This document shows positions 26,414-34,870 of a stretch of 64,000 bases of DNA, one piece after another. Below the pieces are notes generated by a model. The model was not told where the DNA came from, did not search any database, and saw only the letters and a program-made list of their open reading frames with translations. The translations under genes were made by a program, and so were the position numbers. This stretch comes from Rhodocyclaceae bacterium (GTDB lineage: Bacteria; Pseudomonadota; Gammaproteobacteria; Burkholderiales; Rhodocyclaceae), in contig JADJAS010000007.1 in assembly GCA_016704145.1 (NCBI GenBank), positions 62,001-126,000 of the forward strand, written 5' to 3'. The first letter of the stretch is position 1, and every line of letters begins with the position of its first letter.

Positions 26414-27129
26414 TTCCGTGGCTGCCGCCCGCGCCCTTCTTCCCGCCCGTCAGCCGCGCGCTTGCCGAGCCCAACGGCCTGCTTGCCGCTGGCGGCGACC
26501 TTGCCCCTGAACGGCTGCTCGCCGCCTATCGGCTCGGCATCTTCCCCTGGTACACCGCCGGCGAACCCATCCTGTGGTGGAGTCCCGACCCGCGCATGGT
26601 GCTGTTTCCCGCCGAGATCAAGGTATCCCGTTCGCTGCGCCGGACACTGCGCCAAGGCCAGTACCAGGTCCGCCTCGACACCGCCTTCGACGACGTCGTC
26701 GCCGCCTGCGCGGGCACGCCGCGCGACGGCCAGGCCGGCACCTGGATCACGGCCGAGATGCAGGCGGCCTATCGACGGCTGCACGAACTCGGCCACGCCC
26801 ATAGCGTCGAAACGTGGATCGATGGCAAGCTGGCTGGCGGTCTGTATGGCGTCGCCCTGGGGCGCGCCTTTTACGGTGAATCGATGTTCACGCATCGCAG
26901 CGACGGCTCGAAAATCGCCCTGGCGCATCTATGCGAACATCTGAAGCGTCGCGAATTCGGCATAATTGACTGCCAGATGGAAACCACGCACCTCGCATCC
27001 CTCGGCGCCCGGCCGATCCCGCGCAGCGACTTCACCGCGCTGCTGCGGCGTATCGCCACCGCTGACTTTGACTCGCCCGGCCGCTGGCCGGCCGATGCCG
27101 TGGCCGACGCATTCGTCAAACGCGCATGA
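26410..27129 (+). CDS. aat: Leucyl/phenylalanyl-tRNA-protein transferase
   Basis: 239 residues with the Aat hallmarks: WLPPAPFFPPVSRAL at the N-terminus, GLLAAGGDL, YRLGIFPWY, WWSPDPRMVL and the late GGLYGVALGRAFYGESMF. It adds Leu or Phe to proteins with N-terminal Arg or Lys, creating N-degrons for ClpS/ClpAP. It overlaps fbpC (ATGA) and bpt (ATGA), so translation is probably coupled in a three-gene unit. Confidence 0.94.
   Translation: MIPWLPPAPFFPPVSRALAEPNGLLAAGGDLAPERLLAAYRLGIFPWYTAGEPILWWSPDPRMVLFPAEIKVSRSLRRTLRQGQYQVRLDTAFDDVVAACAGTPRDGQAGTWITAEMQAAYRRLHELGHAHSVETWIDGKLAGGLYGVALGRAFYGESMFTHRSDGSKIALAHLCEHLKRREFGIIDCQMETTHLASLGARPIPRSDFTALLRRIATADFDSPGRWPADAVADAFVKRA
27042..27070 (+). 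repeat. Dispersed 29-bp repeat, copy in aat
   Basis: It matches the consensus copy at 22 of 29 positions and contains the exact CTGACTTT at 27062-27069. It encodes RRIATADF near the Aat C-terminus. GCGGCGTATCGCC is shared exactly with the copy in nirJ at 58548. Confidence 0.5.
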
Positions 27130-27860
27130 CCCACCTGCGCGACCTGCCGAGCTTTCCCTTGTTGCAGTTCTACGCGACGGCGCCTTATGGCTGCTCCTAC
27201 CTGCCCGGCCGAGTGGCCCGCTCGCAGGTGGCTACGCCGACGCATCTGATCGACCGCGCCACTTACAGCGAACTGGTGCGCGCCGGCTTCAGGCGCAGCG
27301 GCGTATTCACCTATCGCCCTTACTGCGACGCCTGCCGCGAATGCCAGCCGGCCCGCATCCTCGTCGACGATTTCGCCATCAACCGCACGCAGCGCCGCGC
27401 GGCCGCGCGCCACGCCGATCTGGCGCCGATCGAAAAACCGCTCGGCTTCCGCGAGGAACACTACGCGCTCTATCAGCGCTACCAACTGGCGCGCCACCAG
27501 GGCGGCGGCATGGATGGCGACAGCCGCGACCAGTTCGCCCACTTCCTGTTGCAAAGCCACGTGGATAGCCGTCTGATCGAATTCCGCGAGAATGACATTC
27601 TGCGCGTGGTCAGCATCATCGACGTGCTCGACGATGGCCTGTCCTCGGTCTACACCTTCTACGAACCCGACCTGCCGGGCACCAGCTTCGGCACCTACGC
27701 CATTCTGTGGCAACTGGCGCAGTGCCGTTATCTTGGCCTGCCCTATCTCTATCTCGGCTACTGGATCAAGGACAGCCGCAAGATGGCGTACAAGTCACGA
27801 TTCCGGCCGCTCGAAGTATTCACCGAAGGTCACTGGCGCCTGTTGTCGCCGGCACCCTGA
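27126..27860 (+). CDS. bpt: Aspartate/glutamate leucyltransferase
   Basis: 244 residues of the arginyltransferase-like family. The N-terminal cysteine motif lies in YGCSYLPGRVARSQVATP, followed by YRPYCDACREC and the GNAT-like core with GLPYLYLGYWIKDSRKMAYKSRFRPLE. Bpt attaches leucine to N-terminal Asp or Glu, completing with Aat a bacterial N-degron pathway. It starts with ATG overlapping the aat stop. The aat-bpt pairing is usual in proteobacteria. Confidence 0.93.
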   Translation: MTHLRDLPSFPLLQFYATAPYGCSYLPGRVARSQVATPTHLIDRATYSELVRAGFRRSGVFTYRPYCDACRECQPARILVDDFAINRTQRRAAARHADLAPIEKPLGFREEHYALYQRYQLARHQGGGMDGDSRDQFAHFLLQSHVDSRLIEFRENDILRVVSIIDVLDDGLSSVYTFYEPDLPGTSFGTYAILWQLAQCRYLGLPYLYLGYWIKDSRKMAYKSRFRPLEVFTEGHWRLLSPAP

Positions 27861-27887
27861 CCGAAACCCCTTGACGGAGCTGGCCCC

Positions 27888-29063
27888 GTGACGACTCCCC
27901 ACTTGCTGCCATGGGCCGACTACGTCGATCTGCTCAAGCCGGCCGAAGACCTGGTCGGGCTGACCTTCGATCCACGCAGCGAACAATTACGCGCCGAGTT
28001 GTACCGGCAGCTGCTGATGAACCTGTCGCAGGGCTACTTCCTCTATTTCCAGGCGGACGCGGATCATCCCGACTGGGCGCCCTTTCTCAACTCCGTCTAC
28101 CTGCTGCAACCGAACCCGGACGATACCTACCTGCTCGCACCGGTGCGGGGCGACGGCGTCTACCGCGTCACCGGCAACCGGGGCACCGTCCGGGTGCTGA
28201 CGTTTTCCACCGGCGCCCACATGATGGGCATGGCCGATGCCCCGGGCAGGAACTTCGGCTACTTCGACGCCGACGAGCTGACCCTCGGCCCTGGCGGCGA
28301 ACTGGACGTGCTGTTCAGCACGGAACGCCCGCCCGGCCACGATGGCGACTGGCTGCCGCTTCACCCGGAAGCGGAGTTCATCATGGTGCGCAACCGCGCC
28401 TACGCCTGGGGCGAGGAACGCGAAGCGACGCTGGCCATCGAGCGCGTCGGCGCGCCCGCCCTCAAGCCACGTCTCTCGGCCGGGCAGATCGACGAACGCA
28501 TCCGTGCGCTCATGGCCGGATTCACCCAGCGCTTGTCGCGCATGTGGCTCAAGTACCAGAACGCCGCGCTACAACGCGGGCTGATCAACAAGATCGAGCT
28601 CGCCGACTTCGGCGGCGCCGTGCCCGCCCAGGCCTATTGGCAGGGCATCTTCTGCTTCGCCGCCGACGAGGCGCTGATCCTCGAAACCGAAATACCGGCC
28701 AGGCATCGCTACTGGAACGTCCAGCTCAACGACGAGTTGTGGAACGCCGTCGAATTCATCCAGCGCCAGAGCAGCCTCAACGGCCATCAGGCGCGCATCG
28801 ACGCCGACGGCCGCTTTCGGGCCGTCATCAGCGTCGAAGATCCCGGCGTGCCGAATTGGCTGGACCCGGCGGGAACCTTGCAAGGCATGATCATCGGCCG
28901 CTGGTACGAGGCCGATGCCTTGCCCATCCCGACCCTGAAAGCCGTCCCGTTCAAAGAACTGCGTCGACATCTGCCACCGGATACGCCGAGCGTCACCGCG
29001 TCCGAGCGGGCCGAACAACTGCGCACGCGCCGCATCGGTGGCCAACTGCGACGTCGCTGGTGA
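27888..29063 (+). CDS. DUF1214-domain protein, first gene of an uncharacterised catabolic cluster
   Basis: 391 residues, GTG start at 27888 with GGAG upstream, 27 bp after bpt. The C-terminal third has the DUF1214 pattern HRYWNVQLNDELWNAVEF, SLNGHQARIDADGRFRAVIS and DPGVPNWLDPAGTLQGMIIGRWY. The N-terminal half is less conserved, with FLYFQADADHPDWAPFLN. No signal peptide is seen. DUF1214 proteins of unknown function often lie beside sulfotransferase-like and dehydrogenase genes in bacteria growing on steroids or other hydrophobic compounds, as here. Confidence 0.65.
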   Translation: MTTPHLLPWADYVDLLKPAEDLVGLTFDPRSEQLRAELYRQLLMNLSQGYFLYFQADADHPDWAPFLNSVYLLQPNPDDTYLLAPVRGDGVYRVTGNRGTVRVLTFSTGAHMMGMADAPGRNFGYFDADELTLGPGGELDVLFSTERPPGHDGDWLPLHPEAEFIMVRNRAYAWGEEREATLAIERVGAPALKPRLSAGQIDERIRALMAGFTQRLSRMWLKYQNAALQRGLINKIELADFGGAVPAQAYWQGIFCFAADEALILETEIPARHRYWNVQLNDELWNAVEFIQRQSSLNGHQARIDADGRFRAVISVEDPGVPNWLDPAGTLQGMIIGRWYEADALPIPTLKAVPFKELRRHLPPDTPSVTASERAEQLRTRRIGGQLRRRW

Positions 29064-29073
29064 GAGCTCGACC

Positions 29074-30231
29074 ATGACGGAAGTCGTCTTCCCTGGCGTC
29101 GATCAGCTGCTCGGGCAGGCATCATCGGCCTGCGGCATGAACGATTTCGGCGACGGGTTCACCGAAGGACTTGGCGCGCTGGTGGATGCCATCCGCGCCG
29201 ACCTGCCAGTGAATGCCGGCAATGTCCAGCAACTGTCGGGGCCGATCCTGAGCCTGCTGGTCAGCCGCGCCTGGTCCGAACGGGGTTGGCGGGAGCGGCC
29301 GGATTGTCTTGCAATGCCGATCCGCGCCCCGCTGGTGGTCACCGGCATTCCCCGCACCGGCACGACCGCCCTGCACAAGCTGCTGTCGATGGACCCGCAG
29401 TTCCAGGGCCTCGAACAGTGGCTGATCGGCACGCCCATGCCACGCCCGCCGCGACTGGCTTGGGACACCAACCCGCAGTTCCGCGCCGCCGTCGCCAACC
29501 AGCAAGCCTTTCTCGATGCTGTCCCCGCGCTGCGCGTGTCGCACGAGGTGAATGCCGACGAAGTCGACGAATGCCTGAACCTGCTCGCCCAGAGCTTTGT
29601 CAGCCACTATCCCGCCACGGGCTTTGGACTACCCGGTTACGACCGCTGGTGGTGGCAGCGCGACGAAACGGACAGCTACCGTCGCTATGCGGACAACCTG
29701 CGCCTGATCGGCGCCGACGATCCCGGCAAGCGCTGGTTGCTGAAGAACCCCGGCCACATCACGCACCTGGATGCCCTGCTGGCGGTGTTTCCGGATGCCT
29801 GCGTCATCCAGACCCATCGCGATCCGGCCAAGTGCATTCCTTCGGTCTGCGGCGTCATCTGGCCGGCGCGCTGTTTTTTCCAGGCCTGGCAAACCGATCC
29901 GCGCGAAATCGGGCCGAGGGAACTGTGGCTGTGGGCCGAATCGGCCGAGCGCGCGCAACGGGTGCGGGAGGCGCACCCGGAGCGGTTCTTCGATGTCCGC
30001 TTTGCCGATTTCCGTCAACATCCGATGGCGGTGGTCGGCGCCATCTATCGGCATTTCGGCCTCGATCTCGGCGACGCCGCGGAACGGCGGATGCGGGACT
30101 GGATCGACGCCAACCCGCAGCACAAGCACGGCCGCCACGAGTACAGCGCGGCGCAGTTCGGCCTGAGCGAGCAGGCCATCCACGAGCGCTTCGCGGACTA
30201 CATGACGCGGCACGATCTGTTCGAGCGATGA
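29074..30231 (+). CDS. Sulfotransferase family protein
   Basis: 385 residues from the ATG at 29074. The PAPS 5'-phosphosulfate loop is TGIPRTGTTALHKLL near residues 90-104, and the 3'-phosphate motif is QTHRDPAKCIPS near 248-258. A conserved LLKNPGHITHLDALLAVFPDA segment matches the bacterial Sulfotransfer_3 family. It would transfer a sulfo group from PAPS to a hydroxyl, possibly of an alcohol intermediate. Such enzymes recur in clusters with DUF1214 proteins. It is 10 bp after its neighbour, and its substrate is unknown. Confidence 0.75.
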   Translation: MTEVVFPGVDQLLGQASSACGMNDFGDGFTEGLGALVDAIRADLPVNAGNVQQLSGPILSLLVSRAWSERGWRERPDCLAMPIRAPLVVTGIPRTGTTALHKLLSMDPQFQGLEQWLIGTPMPRPPRLAWDTNPQFRAAVANQQAFLDAVPALRVSHEVNADEVDECLNLLAQSFVSHYPATGFGLPGYDRWWWQRDETDSYRRYADNLRLIGADDPGKRWLLKNPGHITHLDALLAVFPDACVIQTHRDPAKCIPSVCGVIWPARCFFQAWQTDPREIGPRELWLWAESAERAQRVREAHPERFFDVRFADFRQHPMAVVGAIYRHFGLDLGDAAERRMRDWIDANPQHKHGRHEYSAAQFGLSEQAIHERFADYMTRHDLFER

Positions 30232-30244
30232 CCAGGAGCACATC

Positions 30245-31264
30245 ATGAAAGCAGCCGTCTTCAAGGGCGCCGGACAGCCACTGGCGATCGAGCAGCGACC
30301 GGACCCGGCGCCCGCTCGGGGCGAAGTGCTAATCCGCGTCGCCCGCGCCGGCATCTGCGGCAGCGATCTGCACCTGACCTCCGGTCATGGCCTGCAATTG
30401 CCCATCGACAGCATCATCGGCCACGAATTTGCCGGGGAGGTTGTCGCGCTCGGCGCGGGCGTCGAAGGCATCAGGCTGGGCGACCGCCTCGCGCCCATGC
30501 CCTATGTCGGTTGCGGCCATTGTCCGGCCTGCTTTGCCGGCCGCCCCCATCACTGCCCGCAGGCACGCTTCGATGTCATCCATGGCTTCAGCGAGTATTC
30601 GAGAGTCGGCGCCCGCGACTGCGTGCTGCTGCCACCCGGCCTCAGCGACGAGGAAGGCGCCTTGATCGAGCCGCTCGCCGTGGGGCTCGAAGGCGTACGC
30701 AAGTCAGCGCTGCCGGTCGGGGCCCGCGTGCTGGTGACGGGTGCGGGACCCATCGGCATCGCCACCGCTTTCTGGGCCGAACGCCTTGGCGCCAGTCATG
30801 TCGCCGTCGTGGCCGCCTCGACGCGCCGTGCTCCCATTGCCAGGGCGGTGGGTGCGAACGCCTTCATTGCCAAATCGGAAGTCGCCGACGTCGTCGCCGC
30901 CGTGCGCGACGCCCTGGGCGGACCGCCCGACGTGGTGTTCGAAGCCGTCGGCCTGCCGGGAGCGATCGCCGAGGCCATCAACCATGTCAAGCCGCTCGGC
31001 ACGGTCGTTTCGCTGGGCTTCTGCACCGTACCCGACACGTTCGTGCCCGTCACCGCCCTGACCAAGGAAGTACGCCTGTTGTTTTCCATGTGCTACGACA
31101 AGCAGGACTTCCAATACACCGCCGACGTAATCGCCGACGGCGACCACCGGCCTCGCGCCATGATCACCAACACCATCAGCCTGGACGAACTGCCGGCGAA
31201 ATTCGAAAGCCTGCGCGGCGCCAGCCCGGACTGCAAGGTCATGGTCGCCCCGTGGGGCGAATGA
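30245..31264 (+). CDS. Zinc-dependent alcohol dehydrogenase (MDR family)
   Basis: 339 residues. Catalytic zinc ligands are Cys in GICGSDLH (about residue 38) and His/Glu in GHEFAGEV (about 60-61). The structural zinc site is the cysteine cluster GCGHCPACFAGRPHHC near residues 88-103. The NAD(P) motif is VLVTGAGPIGIATAFWAERLGA near residue 165. It resembles threonine/sorbitol dehydrogenase-type enzymes. It probably oxidises a secondary alcohol in the same pathway as the neighbouring SDR. The spacing of 13 bp from the sulfotransferase gene indicates an operon. Confidence 0.82.
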   Translation: MKAAVFKGAGQPLAIEQRPDPAPARGEVLIRVARAGICGSDLHLTSGHGLQLPIDSIIGHEFAGEVVALGAGVEGIRLGDRLAPMPYVGCGHCPACFAGRPHHCPQARFDVIHGFSEYSRVGARDCVLLPPGLSDEEGALIEPLAVGLEGVRKSALPVGARVLVTGAGPIGIATAFWAERLGASHVAVVAASTRRAPIARAVGANAFIAKSEVADVVAAVRDALGGPPDVVFEAVGLPGAIAEAINHVKPLGTVVSLGFCTVPDTFVPVTALTKEVRLLFSMCYDKQDFQYTADVIADGDHRPRAMITNTISLDELPAKFESLRGASPDCKVMVAPWGE

Positions 31265-31287
31265 CGGTTCACACGGAGGAAGCAATA

Positions 31288-32043
31288 ATGACTGAACGTT
31301 TCAGCGGCAAGATCGCCCTGGTCACCGGCACGGCATCGGGCATGGGGCAGGCCACCGCCTTGCGCATGGGGCGCGAAGGCGCTCGCGTGCTTTGTACCGA
31401 TATCAATGGTCCCGGTGCCCAGGCCACGGCCAAGGCGATCGTCGATGCCGGCGGCGAGGCGCTCGCCGTGACAGCCGACATCGGCGATCCGGCACAGTGT
31501 CGCGCCCTGGTGGACCAGGCGGTCAACGCCTGGGGCAGCCTCGACATTCTCTGCAATGTGGCGGGCTTCGGCGGCCTCAAATCCCTGCAAGACGAGACAC
31601 CGGAGGCCTGGCAGCGAATGTTCGCCGTCAATGTTCACGGCCCGTTTTACCTGAGCCAGGCAGCGCTGCCTCATCTGCTGGCCCGGCGCGGAAACATCGT
31701 CAATGTGGTATCGACCGCCGGGCTCATGGGTCAGGCCTACATGGCGGCCTACACCGCTTCCAAGCACGCCCTGGTCGGCCTGACTCGCGCGATGGCCGTG
31801 GAATTCGGCCGCAAGGGAATTCGGATCAACGCCGTTTGCCCGGGTGGCACGGCCACGCCTTTCCTGCAGCACTTCGCCGTTCCCGAAAACGCGGAAGTGG
31901 ACTTGATCGCCCGTCTCATGCTGCGTCCGGACTACGCCGCGCCGGAGGACATCGCCAACACGATCTGCTTTGTCGCCTCCGCCGAGGCCGAATTCGTCAA
32001 TGGTTCGCTGATTTCGGTCGACGGCGGAGTCGTCGCGGGATGA
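31288..32043 (+). CDS. Short-chain dehydrogenase/reductase (SDR)
   Basis: 251 residues of the classical SDR type: cofactor motif TGTASGMGQ at residues 13-21, NVAG near 90, a catalytic serine in VSTAG, and Tyr155/Lys159 in YTASK. The C-terminal INAVCPGGTATPF and FVNGSLISVDGGVVAG are typical. GGAGGAAG lies upstream of the ATG. It would interconvert a hydroxyl and a keto group, NAD-dependent from the acidic end of beta-2 (CTDIN). It is the fourth gene in the cluster. Confidence 0.87.
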   Translation: MTERFSGKIALVTGTASGMGQATALRMGREGARVLCTDINGPGAQATAKAIVDAGGEALAVTADIGDPAQCRALVDQAVNAWGSLDILCNVAGFGGLKSLQDETPEAWQRMFAVNVHGPFYLSQAALPHLLARRGNIVNVVSTAGLMGQAYMAAYTASKHALVGLTRAMAVEFGRKGIRINAVCPGGTATPFLQHFAVPENAEVDLIARLMLRPDYAAPEDIANTICFVASAEAEFVNGSLISVDGGVVAG

Positions 32044-32052
32044 ACGCGGGCC

Positions 32053-33030
32053 GTGGCGCAGTGGATTCTTAGACTGGACCTGCGCTCGCCTGAGTTCGCC
32101 GGCGAGAACAAGTCGCGCTTCCCCACCGGCCTGGAGATGGCCGCCTGCGCCGAGGAGATCGGTTTCGACCAGTGCATGCTCTCGGAGCACCATGGCGCGG
32201 CGGACGGCTACCTGCCGTCGCCGCTGGTCTACGGCGCCGCCATCGCGGCGCGCACGAGCCGGCTCAAACTGTCGATATCCGCCCTGATCCTGCCCCTGCA
32301 TGATCCCCTGCGCATCGCCGAGGACGCGGCGGTGCTCGATCACATTGCCCAGGGAAGGCTGGAACTCGTCCTCGTCGCCGGTTTCCTGCCGTCCGAGTTC
32401 GAAATGTTTGACCGATCGCTCGCGCAACGCGGCGCGTTGCTCGAAGAACATGTCGCCGTGCTGCGCCGGGCCTGGCGCGGCGAGCCCTTCGAGTACCGGG
32501 GACGAATGGTGCGGGTGACGCCCCGTCCGTGGCGGCCGTCCGGCCCGCCCCTGCTGCTGGGCGGCGCGACACCGCTGGCGGCACGGCGCGCCGCACGCCA
32601 CGGCGACGGGTTTGTCGCCGGCGTGGCGGGGCTTTACGAAATCTACGCGGCAACCTGCGCCGAACTCGGCAAGCCGGCTGCGCCCGCCCCGGTTTTCGGC
32701 CCTCTGGCGGTCTTCGTCAGCGACGACCCGGACGCGACCTGGCAACGCATCGCTCCTCACGCCCTGCACGAGACCAACAGCTATGCGCGCTGGTACGCCG
32801 AAGGTAGCATCCCCGGCCCCTACGGCCATTACGACGATGCCGACAGCCTGCGCGCGTCCGGTCTCTACCAGGTGCTGACACCGGCGCAATGCATCGAGCT
32901 GGCGCACCGACTCGGGCCGCAGGGCCAGATGTTCGTTCACCCGCTGCTCGCCGGCCTCGATCCGGCCATCGGCTGGCAAACACTGCGGCTGCTGAAGGAG
33001 CAGGTGATGCCTGCCCTTTCCGATCCATGA
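32053..33030 (+). CDS. LLM-class flavin-dependent oxidoreductase
   Basis: 325 residues, GTG start at 32053, 9 bp after the SDR. Luciferase-like TIM barrel features include MLSEHHGAADGYLPSPLVYGAAIAARTSRLKL near residue 40, the IAEDAAVLDHIAQGRLELVLVAGF segment and PLLLGGATPLAARRAARHGDGF near residue 160. Members use FMN or F420 for monooxygenation or hydride transfer. The substrate is unknown. No separate flavin reductase is visible in the cluster. Confidence 0.8.
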   Translation: MAQWILRLDLRSPEFAGENKSRFPTGLEMAACAEEIGFDQCMLSEHHGAADGYLPSPLVYGAAIAARTSRLKLSISALILPLHDPLRIAEDAAVLDHIAQGRLELVLVAGFLPSEFEMFDRSLAQRGALLEEHVAVLRRAWRGEPFEYRGRMVRVTPRPWRPSGPPLLLGGATPLAARRAARHGDGFVAGVAGLYEIYAATCAELGKPAAPAPVFGPLAVFVSDDPDATWQRIAPHALHETNSYARWYAEGSIPGPYGHYDDADSLRASGLYQVLTPAQCIELAHRLGPQGQMFVHPLLAGLDPAIGWQTLRLLKEQVMPALSDP

Positions 33031-33049
33031 CCTCCCGGAGAATCGATCC

Positions 33050-33574
33050 ATGCATACGCAACTGTTCGGCCCCGTAAGACAGTGGGGATTCGTCGTCCGC
33101 GACCTCGACGCCGCCATGAAATGCTGGGTGGAGCAACTGGGCGTCGGCCCATGGTGGGGCTATCGCAACGTGCCGCTGACGTCGCGCTTTCGCGGCATGG
33201 AAACCGAGGTGCTGCTCGACGTCGGCTTGTCCTACCAGAATGGCGTGCAGATCGAACTGATCCAGCAACGCAACGACGCGGTTTCGCCCTACTGGGCCTT
33301 CTACGACACGCCGCATGCCCAGATGCTGCACCAGGTGGCCTACATGGTGCCGGACCTCGATGCCGCGCTGCTCAAGGCCAAGGCTGCCGGCCTGAGCGAG
33401 AACGGCATGCTGAGCAATGCCCACTCGCGCTACTACTACCTCGAATCGCCGGCCCTGGCCGGGCTGGTGGTGGAACTGATGCAAGCCGATCCCGCCTTCC
33501 TCGCCGAATACGAGCGCTGCGCCGCCGAAGCCGCGCGCTGGGATGGCAACGACCCCTATCGCCTGGTCGGCTGA
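33050..33574 (+). CDS. VOC/glyoxalase-fold protein
   Basis: 174 residues with a single VOC domain: an N-terminal QWGFVVRDLDAAMKCWVEQLGVGPWW and a second beta-alpha-beta-beta-beta unit at HQVAYMVPDLDAALLKAKAAG. Possible metal ligands are the histidine in LHQVAYM and the glutamate in LVVELMQAD. The family includes epimerases, dioxygenases and isomerases. The closest visible style is methylmalonyl-CoA epimerase-like. Its exact reaction in this pathway cannot be assigned. Confidence 0.72.
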   Translation: MHTQLFGPVRQWGFVVRDLDAAMKCWVEQLGVGPWWGYRNVPLTSRFRGMETEVLLDVGLSYQNGVQIELIQQRNDAVSPYWAFYDTPHAQMLHQVAYMVPDLDAALLKAKAAGLSENGMLSNAHSRYYYLESPALAGLVVELMQADPAFLAEYERCAAEAARWDGNDPYRLVG

Positions 33575-33609
33575 CGCCCGCCTCGCCATTCGCCACTGGA
33601 GACCGCAGC

Positions 33610-34029
33610 ATGCCGCTCAACCAGGAACAACGCATCGCCCTCGCCCATCGCCACGCGCAGGCCGAAGGCGACGCCGACGTCGAGGCCACGCTGGCCACGA
33701 TGGAAGCCGATCCCGCCTATTACTTCTATCCCACCGGCCGCAAGTTCACCGGCATGGCCAACACCCGGCGTTTCTACGAAGGCTTCGTCAGCCGCTTCAA
33801 GCCGCGCATCCGCGACATCGTCTTTCACGGCGAGGCCGTCAGCGAAGCCGGCGCCTATCAGGAATACACCATCGCTCTCGAATGCGACGATGGCGTGGTC
33901 AGGCAGTACCGCATCCTGGGCGTCATGGTTTTCGGCGAACACGCCATCGCCGGCGAGCGCATGTACGCCGACGAAGCCTTGTTCCGAATGCTGGCCGGGC
34001 CGATGTGGGAGGCACTGGAGCCGGCCTGA
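33610..34029 (+). CDS. SnoaL/NTF2-like protein
   Basis: 139 residues from the ATG at 33610. The NTF2-like fold is suggested by the N-terminal helix (LAHRHAQAEGDADVEATLATMEADPAYYFYPTGRKFTG) and the later DIVFHGEAVSEAGAYQEYTIALE strands. Ketosteroid isomerase, SnoaL cyclases and scytalone dehydratase share this fold. It is the last gene of the 27888-34029 cluster, 35 bp after the VOC gene, and no terminator was found. An isomerase or dehydratase role on a ketone intermediate is possible. Confidence 0.68.
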   Translation: MPLNQEQRIALAHRHAQAEGDADVEATLATMEADPAYYFYPTGRKFTGMANTRRFYEGFVSRFKPRIRDIVFHGEAVSEAGAYQEYTIALECDDGVVRQYRILGVMVFGEHAIAGERMYADEALFRMLAGPMWEALEPA

Positions 34030-34062
34030 CGCGGCCCGGCAATCCAGCGGACAAACCCAGCG

Positions 34063-34221
34063 TCTTACAACCTCGACGCCATCATCTCCGTTGGCTACCG
34101 CGTCAAATCCCCCGAAGGCGTGCGTTTCCGCCAGTGGGCCAGCCGCATCCTGAAAAACTATCTCGTGCGCGGCTATGCCCTGGACCGGCGTCGCCTGGAA
34201 ACCAACGCGCAGGAACTGGAA
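34063..34221 (+). pseudogene. Fragment of a RhuM-family (virulence RhuM/Fic-linked) gene
   Basis: In the +1 frame from 34063 the translation YNLDAIISVGYRVKSPEGVRFRQWA, then RILKNYLVRGYALDRRRLETNAQELE, matches the N-terminal core of RhuM-family DNA-binding proteins. No start codon or promoter is attached, and the frame runs into unrelated sequence after about 34221. It is a decayed piece abutting the Cas6 remnant. Confidence 0.55.
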
Positions 34222-34490
34222 TGCAGGAAGTGCAGGAAGCGCGCGAGGTCGCCCTTCAGCGTCCAGGTGCCGACCATGCCACCAAGGGCCATTTGCCGAT
34301 CCTGCCGGCTCGAATAGCGCGTCCAGTCGCGCCAGCGCAGGTTCTTCCAGCTTTCGATGCGTTCCGCGCACGCCGTAAGACCGGAGAAATCGAGCGCCGG
34401 CGGGCCGGCGTAGGCCAGCAGGTGGAGCGGCGTCTCGACCTCGAATTCGAGGCGGTAGCGGGCCAGCGGGAGGTTCAGGGTCGGATGCAC
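34215..34490 (-). pseudogene. Cas6-type CRISPR endoribonuclease remnant with internal deletion
   Basis: Reading on the minus strand from the GTG at 34490: LNLPLARYRLEFEVETPLHLLAYAG resembles the Cas6 N-terminus. After a join it continues with LDFSGLTACAERIESWKNLRW and DWTRYSSRQDRQMALGGMVGTW, the Cas6 C-terminal region, then LKGDLARFLHFLH. The middle of the protein and the terminal glycine-rich loop (the expected G.HVGK..FGLG segment) are missing. The 5' end overlaps the vapC stop region. No CRISPR array or other intact cas gene was found in the window. Confidence 0.55.
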
Positions 34491-34870
34491 TCGATCGACA
34501 GGCCGAGCGGCTGCGCGAGTTGCAGCCAAGGACGGTCGGTGGTGATGACGGCGGCGCCGCGCAGCCGAGCCAGCGCCAGGCAGGCCCGATCACCTAGCGA
34601 CAGGCCCAGATGGCGGGTGAGCGGGCGCAGCAGGCCGGCTTCGGTCGCCTGCGCGGCGTCGAAAGGGATGCATTCGGCGCCGATATGCGCGACCACCTGG
34701 CGCAAGGCTGCGGCGGGACGATCCTTGTCGGCCAGCTTGGCGACGACTTCGGCGGCATTGACGCCCGACAGCAGGCAATTCCCGGATTCCATCAGTTCGC
34801 GCACGCGCTCGCTGCCCGGTTCCTTGAGAATCCACGCCAAAACCGCCGATGCGTCGAGCACGTGGTTCAT
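34475..34870 (-). CDS. vapC: PIN-domain toxin (VapC-like)
   Basis: 131 residues from the ATG at 34870. PIN acidic residues are at the N-terminus (VLDASAVLAWILKEPG), in the middle (NAAEVVAKL) and towards the end (LGDRACLALA, ITTDRPW). VapC toxins are Mg-dependent RNases that cleave tRNA or rRNA. It overlaps the antitoxin gene by four bases (ATGA), the usual coupled arrangement. It sits beside gene fragments, typical of an addictive module marooned in a decayed island. Confidence 0.83.
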   Translation of the reverse strand: MNHVLDASAVLAWILKEPGSERVRELMESGNCLLSGVNAAEVVAKLADKDRPAAALRQVVAHIGAECIPFDAAQATEAGLLRPLTRHLGLSLGDRACLALARLRGAAVITTDRPWLQLAQPLGLSIECIRP

